Shown: piece by piece, positions 58,794 to 64,000 of the stretch
Position numbering within the stretch: position 1 is the first letter of the stretch
Layout of the letters: each line of letters starts with the position of its first letter
Assembly: GCA_001898165.1 (NCBI GenBank)
Contig: MKTD01000011.1
Coordinates: 1 to 64,000, forward strand
Reading direction: 5' to 3'
DNA length: 64,000 nucleotides
Origin: Bacteroidia bacterium 43-41
GTDB lineage: Bacteria > Bacteroidota > Bacteroidia > Bacteroidales > Dysgonomonadaceae
Translations under genes and position numbers: made by a program
The notes under the pieces: generated by a model
Databases searched by the model: none
What the model saw: the letters and a program-made list of their open reading frames with translations, nothing else
What the model was told of the DNA's origin: nothing

Positions 58794-60089
58794 TTATGTG
58801 TTAATGGCTATGTTTTCAGCCGATTCCTGCACCGGTAAGACCTCGCTGCTATTATGTACTATTCCAATTTGAATATCATTAGTCAAACTGATACGTTCAT
58901 CTAAATATTTTTGAATATCATCAATATTCAAATAATGAAATCCAAGCAGATTGGTCAGAACAGGATCCATTGTTAAAGTGGCTTTAAAATTCCGCTTTAT
59001 ATGATTCAGGTACATACACTCCGAAGCTCCAAACCGGTCTTCAATTATATTATCATCCAACATTTTGAAAAGCGTCTCATCATCATACTTGGCAAGACGA
59101 GCAATTTCTTTTCCATGTGTAGGAGCAATGCCTTCATCACATGGTGATAGAAGAATAATCTCGCCCTTAGGTTTAGTGGCAATCTCTGCTGAGAACAAAC
59201 CTTTATCGGCCTGGGTGAAATCGTAATCAGACGGATAAGCGCTGCTGATGGTAATGTCGGCTGCTTCAGTGAATTTTGCACCAAAAATTTTCATTCCCCA
59301 CTTTACAGCTTCACGATGTGCTTCAATAAAGTGACCGGCCACTGCTTTAAGTAGTTCTCCTTTATCAGTTTGTATAACATTTACTATAAAATGAAGTCCG
59401 ACATCCCTTGCGAAATCTTCCATTTCTTCCCTGCAGGGAGTTAGAACTTTTCCTAATTGCTGTTCTGTTGCCCCTAGGAGGTGCATGGCATGCACGGTTT
59501 CCGTTCCTGCCACACCCGGTAGCAAAATTTTTGCACCACCGCTCCAACCAACAGGATGATGTGGCAGTACCCCACCTACTCCAATACGGATATCGGCATC
59601 GAGAACCTCTTTATTGACAACTATGCGTGTCCCTCTTTTGGTGACTCCCCTGTTTACCAGATTATCGTGACAATCATGATGTTTTATCTCTATCTGATTT
59701 ATTACATCCTGGCCAAACCGTTCCAGTATCTCTTCGTCTGTCATTGGCCTGTGAGTGCCATAGGCTATAACCAGCTTGATCTGTCCGTTGCCAATTCCCG
59801 CTTCGCGCAACTCTTCAAGAATTAACGGAATAATAATCTTTTGAGGTGTAACCCTTGTCCTGTCATCGGCCAAGATAACAACGGTAGAGTTTTTTGAAAC
59901 GATTTCTTTTAGTCTTTTTGTCCCTATTGGATTCTGTAAAGCTCTTCTTATCTCATCATTAGGATCTTCCGGTGCGTTGAACTCATTTCTTTGCAAGCTG
60001 AAACAGAGATTTGTTTCAGGTATTCGTAGTTCGACGATCTTTTCACCGAAATGAACAGGAATAATTTTAGTAGTATTCTTTTTTTTCAT
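58794..60089 (-). CDS. LarA-family nickel-pincer racemase/epimerase
   Basis: A 431-residue protein of the LarA (DUF2088) family. N-terminal VVILADDRTRVTPQKIIIP, then YGTHRPMTDEEI (His about 113), GVLPHHPVGWSGGAKILLPG with the His and the Lys that ligate the nickel-pincer cofactor (about 180-198), TVHAMHLLGA (His about 206), and C-terminal FGASECMYLNHIKRN. Known members racemise lactate or epimerise hydroxy acids and sugar acids with the nickel pincer nucleotide. LarB/C/E needed to make the cofactor are not in the window. It is 8 bp downstream of the ceramidase-like gene and upstream of the Nramp-like gene. Confidence 0.87.
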   Translation of the reverse strand: MKKKNTTKIIPVHFGEKIVELRIPETNLCFSLQRNEFNAPEDPNDEIRRALQNPIGTKRLKEIVSKNSTVVILADDRTRVTPQKIIIPLILEELREAGIGNGQIKLVIAYGTHRPMTDEEILERFGQDVINQIEIKHHDCHDNLVNRGVTKRGTRIVVNKEVLDADIRIGVGGVLPHHPVGWSGGAKILLPGVAGTETVHAMHLLGATEQQLGKVLTPCREEMEDFARDVGLHFIVNVIQTDKGELLKAVAGHFIEAHREAVKWGMKIFGAKFTEAADITISSAYPSDYDFTQADKGLFSAEIATKPKGEIILLSPCDEGIAPTHGKEIARLAKYDDETLFKMLDDNIIEDRFGASECMYLNHIKRNFKATLTMDPVLTNLLGFHYLNIDDIQKYLDERISLTNDIQIGIVHNSSEVLPVQESAENIAINT

Positions 60090-60097
60090 TAGCTAAA

Positions 60098-61615
60098 TTA
60101 TAATTGCTTTATCACTTCTAATATTTCTTTCTCATAAATTTCCTGCCACTCGGGTGCCAGAATGCAATTTGTTACTTCATATCCGCCTTTCTGATAGGCT
60201 TCTTTGTCGGGAGCATAATGTATGTAACCGTTGGAATAAGCAGACAGAAAAGTAAAAGGATATGGGGACAATCTCTTAATGTCAAGTCCTACAGTTGCAA
60301 AAGTTTCTCCCGGAAAAGAGACAAGAATAAAGTCTCCTATTCGGACTCCCAAAATCTCAATAGAAATACTTTTTTCTCCAATTTTGTTGACCAGCTCCTC
60401 TCTAAGTTTCAACCAATAGATATCTTCTTGGATATGCGTCAGTTTTTCCATAATATAGATATTTCCGATATACTTATCGATGTCTTTTCTATTCGATTCA
60501 TCCAGTTTCTTTAATCCTTCTGTTCCTTTTTTTTCTTCATCCAGATATAGATATTTATAATAAGAAGGATAGGATCCAGAAATTTTGTATTTAAGGTATA
60601 AGGGAAGAAATGTCTTTAAGTTTAAACTTGTTGACCGGAGAGAATCCAAAAGCATCTGATTCTCCATTTCTAAAACAGTCAGTCTCTCTGCAATATCGGA
60701 ACGAAGAGGAAGATAGATGGTCTTGTTAACCACAGATAACCGGTTAGTTTTGCTGGTGGTTATTTCTCTTATCCCGTGAAGTACATCAAGCCCGAGCATC
60801 TGTCCAAACGGTTCGCTATCTCTTGGATGGTTTACATCTTTATACAATATTTCTGTTATATCTCCTGCTGCTCCCTGAAGGAAAAAGGCCATGGCGCCCT
60901 TTCCGAGCTGTTCCTCAATTAATTGGGAGGCAAATCCAGGGTACTCGGCAGTCACTCTTTTATTTGGAACACCTGTATAAGGATGGCAGGCATAATTATA
61001 AAGTATTGCTTTGGGCGTACCATTTAACCGGTCAATCTTCAATATTCCTATTTCAGGGTCAATTTCTCCCAAGCCGGCAATCTCTTCATCTTGCATATTC
61101 GGATTAGCATGCCTGATAGTAAAAACTTTCCCATTTTTAAGATTGATACGGCGGTTCATCGCGAACCTGTCTTCAGAGCCCATTCCCGCTCCAATTTTTA
61201 CAGGTTCAAGGTTTAAGATTGCCCTCTCTACGGCCGAGATAGTCCTGTTTTGAATGTCGTTGCATAACCAATTTTCACCGATTAAAAATCCGTCATGATG
61301 ATTATGTGATGCACTTACCAAAATATGCTCTCTTTTAATGCCAAACTTACTTTCAATTTCATTTCGCACATCTTCTAAGAAATTATCCGGAATATTTCCA
61401 ATGGTTCCGATAGCAACTACATCCATGGTAATTATGGCTATCCTGGACTTTCCATTCTCCAGAACCAGAGATTTCACATAGAGAGAGTCGTTAACGTCCA
61501 CCGAATTTGCAGTAATATTGCTTTTTCCTGTTCCGGCCCTTATTTGTGCTATTGCTTCGTAATGACTGAAAGCGAGGAAAATAAATAAGAACAGGACTTT
61601 TGCCTTTAATCTCAT
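60098..61615 (-). CDS. Neutral/alkaline ceramidase-like N-terminal domain protein
   Basis: A 505-residue secreted protein with signal peptide (FLFIFLAFSHYEAIAQ). The motifs RAGTGKSNITANSVDVND, AIITMDVVAIGTIGNIPDNF, HILVSASHNHHDGFLIGEN, NYACHPYTGVPNKRVTAEYP and FFLQGAAGDITEILYKDVNH match the N-terminal domain of neutral/alkaline non-lysosomal ceramidases, with metal-type His in HNHHDG and YACHPY. In Bacteroidota such domains are common in sugar-degradation clusters and their substrates are not always ceramide. The protein is shorter than true ceramidases. Position: between the isomerase genes and the LarA gene on the same strand. Confidence 0.83.
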   Translation of the reverse strand: MRLKAKVLFLFIFLAFSHYEAIAQIRAGTGKSNITANSVDVNDSLYVKSLVLENGKSRIAIITMDVVAIGTIGNIPDNFLEDVRNEIESKFGIKREHILVSASHNHHDGFLIGENWLCNDIQNRTISAVERAILNLEPVKIGAGMGSEDRFAMNRRINLKNGKVFTIRHANPNMQDEEIAGLGEIDPEIGILKIDRLNGTPKAILYNYACHPYTGVPNKRVTAEYPGFASQLIEEQLGKGAMAFFLQGAAGDITEILYKDVNHPRDSEPFGQMLGLDVLHGIREITTSKTNRLSVVNKTIYLPLRSDIAERLTVLEMENQMLLDSLRSTSLNLKTFLPLYLKYKISGSYPSYYKYLYLDEEKKGTEGLKKLDESNRKDIDKYIGNIYIMEKLTHIQEDIYWLKLREELVNKIGEKSISIEILGVRIGDFILVSFPGETFATVGLDIKRLSPYPFTFLSAYSNGYIHYAPDKEAYQKGGYEVTNCILAPEWQEIYEKEILEVIKQL

Positions 61616-61635
61616 CGGACTGTTTTTAATTATTG

Positions 61636-62487
61636 TTATCCTTTTTTGATATGAACATTGGTCTCTTCCAGAACCGAAAGGACAAATTTCCTGCTTTGGT
61701 ATGCAGCTTCATCCGGACTTGAAGTATAATCAAATCCCAATTCAACAGTCAGGAATCCTTTATACCCGGTTTCGAGCAAGGCCTGAAAAAATGGTGTAAA
61801 GCAGATTGTCCCTTCTCCCGGAATTTTATGTTGATCGGCCAGTCCGTTGTTATCGTCCAGATGGATGTGTAGTGGAATATTTTTCCCTTTCAAAAGCAAC
61901 AGACTATCTTTTAACGATTCTTTGTTTACATGGCAATGGCCCGTATCCAGAGCGATGCCCATATTTAGATATTTTTGATTTTCAATGAGCCTTACCCCCT
62001 CTTCCACTGTGAGAATCAAATCACTTTCCATCATGTGAGCCGGTTCCAGTAGCAGAAGCACCTCTTTGTCAACTGCATAGTTCACTAATTCGTTTAAGCT
62101 GCCGGTTAACTTAGCCATCCCATTGTCATACCCTTGTCCATATAGGGTGCAGCCTGGGCAAAGGCTTACTTTTTTACATCCCAGTAAAAGGGACGTGTCG
62201 ATACTCTTTTTGATATACTCTATGCTATCTTTTCGGATAGATGAGATTGGGCTACATAAACTTGTCGGGTATCCAAACTGTGCCGGGATATAACCGGATA
62301 TTTCAATTCCGGCCTTATCAATTGATTCCCTTATAGATTGGGCCGTTGTCTGGTTAATATCACGGTAGTAAGCATGCGGACGTCCTCCCCATATCTCTAT
62401 ACCGTCGTAACCGAGTTTGGCAACCCGTTTAATGGTTTCTTCCAGCCTGTAATTCTGATATAGTTTTGATGATATACTTAACTTCAT
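61636..62487 (-). CDS. Xylose-isomerase-like TIM barrel protein A
   Basis: A 283-residue TIM-barrel protein of the AP endonuclease 2/sugar phosphate isomerase superfamily. The N-terminus MKLSISSKLYQNYRLEETIK and GYDGIEIWGGRPHAYYRDIN set the family; metal ligands are suggested by LLLLEPAHMMESDLILTVEE, GIALDTGHCHVNKESL, and HIHLDDNNGLADQHKIPGEG, with the final GFLTVELGFDY. Such enzymes isomerise or epimerise keto-sugars or act in inositol and sugar-acid pathways. It is the middle gene between the ceramidase-like gene and isomerase B. Confidence 0.85.
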   Translation of the reverse strand: MKLSISSKLYQNYRLEETIKRVAKLGYDGIEIWGGRPHAYYRDINQTTAQSIRESIDKAGIEISGYIPAQFGYPTSLCSPISSIRKDSIEYIKKSIDTSLLLGCKKVSLCPGCTLYGQGYDNGMAKLTGSLNELVNYAVDKEVLLLLEPAHMMESDLILTVEEGVRLIENQKYLNMGIALDTGHCHVNKESLKDSLLLLKGKNIPLHIHLDDNNGLADQHKIPGEGTICFTPFFQALLETGYKGFLTVELGFDYTSSPDEAAYQSRKFVLSVLEETNVHIKKG

Positions 62488-62522
62488 ACTATTGATTTTT
62501 TATATTAAATTGGCATGACAAC

Positions 62523-63401
62523 TCACTCCGCTATCAGCTTTCCCAACATTTCTTTCATTTTGATAGCCTCTTGCATGATATTGTCAATTCCACTGATATC
62601 TATCACTACATAACCATCATACTTTACTTTCTTTAAAGTGTTTATGATATTTCTGAAATCAATGTTTCCCCTGCCAGGCTGGTAGTGGTATGGCCTGGTT
62701 CCATCGTTATCGGACAGGTGAACTAATTTTAGGTATTTATCCAGTTTATATATGCCTAAATCCAGGTATTCCCCGATGGCATTTGCATGAGCAACGTCGT
62801 ACACCATACCGATATTATCTACTCCCGTGTCCCTGAAAATAGAGATAACACCATCAACGGATGAGATAAAATCACCGGCCCTCATCTCCATGGCAAACTG
62901 CAGTCCGTTTTTCTCTGCAATTTCAGATGCCTTTCTTAGTTGGTTAATGACATTTTCCCTGAGTTCATTCCATATAAAACCTTCCGGTATGGCAATTGCA
63001 TTTGCCGGACCGCCATGATACAGTGATGTCCTTTCTTTGGGAACCATTTCCGGTGGGAGATAGAAGCAGTTGGTCACCATTTTTGCTCCTATGGCAGCCG
63101 TCATTTCACATATTTGTGAAAATCGTTCCAAAGAATTTTGTCGTTTTCCCTTATCAAAGGAAAAAAGGTCGTAGGTAACAGCCATGATACTTACAACATT
63201 CAGTTTTAGACTCTTTGAACGATCTATTATCGTTTGCCATTTATCGGCATAAGTGTTACACTCGCCGGCATCTATTTCCATTTCCATAGTATCAAACCCG
63301 GCTTCGCTTATTTCTCCCATTACTTTTAAAAGATTGTTCACACTCGGGGGTAAACCATATAAGGTTATCGGAATTGTGAATCCACATGTTACTTTCATCA
63401 T
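62523..63401 (-). CDS. Xylose-isomerase-like TIM barrel protein B
   Basis: A 292-residue TIM-barrel relative of the preceding protein: ISEAGFDTMEMEIDAGECNT, SLKLNVVSIMAVTYDLFSFD, LQFAMEMRAGDFISSVDGVI, DNIGMVYDVAHANAIGEYLD and LVHLSDNDGTRPYHYQPGRG. The His, Asp and Glu residues for the metal centre are in place (EMRAG, YDVAHAN, HLSDNDG). Like protein A it could be a 3-epimerase or keto-sugar isomerase. Two divergent members in tandem suggest successive steps of one catabolic route; substrate unknown. Confidence 0.85.
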   Translation of the reverse strand: MMKVTCGFTIPITLYGLPPSVNNLLKVMGEISEAGFDTMEMEIDAGECNTYADKWQTIIDRSKSLKLNVVSIMAVTYDLFSFDKGKRQNSLERFSQICEMTAAIGAKMVTNCFYLPPEMVPKERTSLYHGGPANAIAIPEGFIWNELRENVINQLRKASEIAEKNGLQFAMEMRAGDFISSVDGVISIFRDTGVDNIGMVYDVAHANAIGEYLDLGIYKLDKYLKLVHLSDNDGTRPYHYQPGRGNIDFRNIINTLKKVKYDGYVVIDISGIDNIMQEAIKMKEMLGKLIAE

Positions 63402-63453
63402 AATTTTTCTTTTTTAAATTAATTAAACTTCTTGGTGCTTATTTGATAAATTT

Positions 63454-64000
63454 TTATTGTAAAATTGCTCGTGAGAATATTTCAATTACTTTTTCTTGTG
63501 GCAGGTTAAATTGCACATACCTCCGATTTCCAGCGGGAAGGTTAACCTCGTTGTGACTCTCTTCAATCGGTGTCTCTTTTCCCAATTCTTCAAAAAGTTT
63601 TATATCCTTACTGTCTACAGGCAACTTTATGTTCGTTTCTCCTGAAATATGCCAGTAAACAACCCACACTTTATGGTTACGTTCAAATATAAAAGCCCGT
63701 ATTTCCCGACTTCCGTTAGCAACATTAGCTATTTGCCGATATGGAAGAAGTTCATAATTCCCATTTTCATTGATCAACAATATATGTTCTTGTTCGGACG
63801 TCTGAAGCTCTTTCTTTTGCTCGGTTGTCAGGATATCTCTTGCCCGTACATCCTCCCATCTCCTGATTACTTCCAGATTATCTTTTGTTCTGGGGTGAGC
63901 CTTCAGCTGATCAAGGTTTCCGATAAATGAAATAATTGAATTCCACCCGGCGGCACGGCTGGTGATATATTCAAGCATATCAGGCTGAATTCCTATCGTA
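63454..64000 (-). CDS. C-terminal part of a large hydrolase-like protein, partial
   Basis: An open frame of 181 codons ends at 63454 and continues past the right edge of the window (no start is needed inside; the codons before the ATG at 63978 are open to 64000). The sequence TIGIQPDMLEYITSRAAGWN, SIISFIGNLDQLKAHPRTKD, NLEVIRRWEDVRARDILTTE, HILLINENGNYELLPYRQIA and IRAFIFERNHKVWVVYWHIS looks like the end of a TIM barrel followed by a C-terminal beta-sandwich of a family of putative glycosidases that occurs in such clusters. The family name cannot be fixed from this piece. It precedes isomerase B by 52 bp. Confidence 0.5.
   Translation of the reverse strand, partial: TIGIQPDMLEYITSRAAGWNSIISFIGNLDQLKAHPRTKDNLEVIRRWEDVRARDILTTEQKKELQTSEQEHILLINENGNYELLPYRQIANVANGSREIRAFIFERNHKVWVVYWHISGETNIKLPVDSKDIKLFEELGKETPIEESHNEVNLPAGNRRYVQFNLPQEKVIEIFSRAILQ

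Overview
The window is from an anaerobic member of the Bacteroidota, most likely Bacteroidales. The signs are a SusC/SusD pair, lipoprotein signal peptides, glycoside hydrolases in polysaccharide-utilisation style, and several promoters matching the Bacteroidota -7 element TAnnTTTG with no clear Shine-Dalgarno sites. Two clustered [FeFe]-hydrogenase systems plus methionine gamma-lyase point to a fermentative amino-acid and sugar user, perhaps of the Dysgonomonadaceae type; that family assignment is inference only.

Layout. 1-11070 (minus): a polysaccharide-utilisation operon with SusC-like and SusD-like proteins, a surface lipoprotein, two tandem DUF4855 proteins, a DUF6259-like putative glycosidase and the start of a Tat-exported oxidoreductase. 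11597-19306 (minus): an AGE-family epimerase, then MurU-like nucleotidyltransferase, an AmgK-like sugar kinase fused to a RapZ C-terminal domain, NAD synthetase, a transglutaminase lipoprotein and a HAD phosphatase. 19310-20106: a toxin-antitoxin pair beside a 170-bp foldback element and a terminator. 20126-24228 (minus): pgi, gpsA, lysS.

24475-38704 (plus) is the most interesting block. Operon 1 encodes a NuoE-like subunit, a NuoF-GltD fusion and a HydA with Ser in place of a conserved L1 Cys. Operon 2 encodes a regulatory-looking module (two DRTGG proteins, two stand-alone GHKL ATPases, a hydrogenase-like iron-sulfur protein, a PHP phosphoesterase) followed by a complete HndB-C-D-A type hydrogenase. 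The two operons share a promoter in which a near-palindrome around AGAAA-AA-TTTCT overlaps the -33 position, with identical spacing to the -7 box. The first complex could exchange electrons with NADP(H), the second with NAD(H) and ferredoxin, so the pair may balance the redox pools during fermentation; this is inferred from domains.

38706-49996: methionine gamma-lyase (minus), glyA and recG (plus), a DUF4143 ATPase (minus), a DUF5686 pseudogene and two DUF3857 proteins (plus). 50135-64000 (minus): a carbohydrate and sugar-acid degradation region with GH92, a CE15-like esterase, a GH42-like glycosidase, an atypical Nramp-fold transporter, a LarA-family enzyme, a ceramidase-like hydrolase, two sugar isomerase/epimerase-like TIM barrels and a partial hydrolase. 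Within it lies a 1-kb tandem duplication of a toxin-antitoxin locus, one copy of which was later interrupted by the esterase gene. No rRNA, tRNA, CRISPR array or intact transposase was seen.
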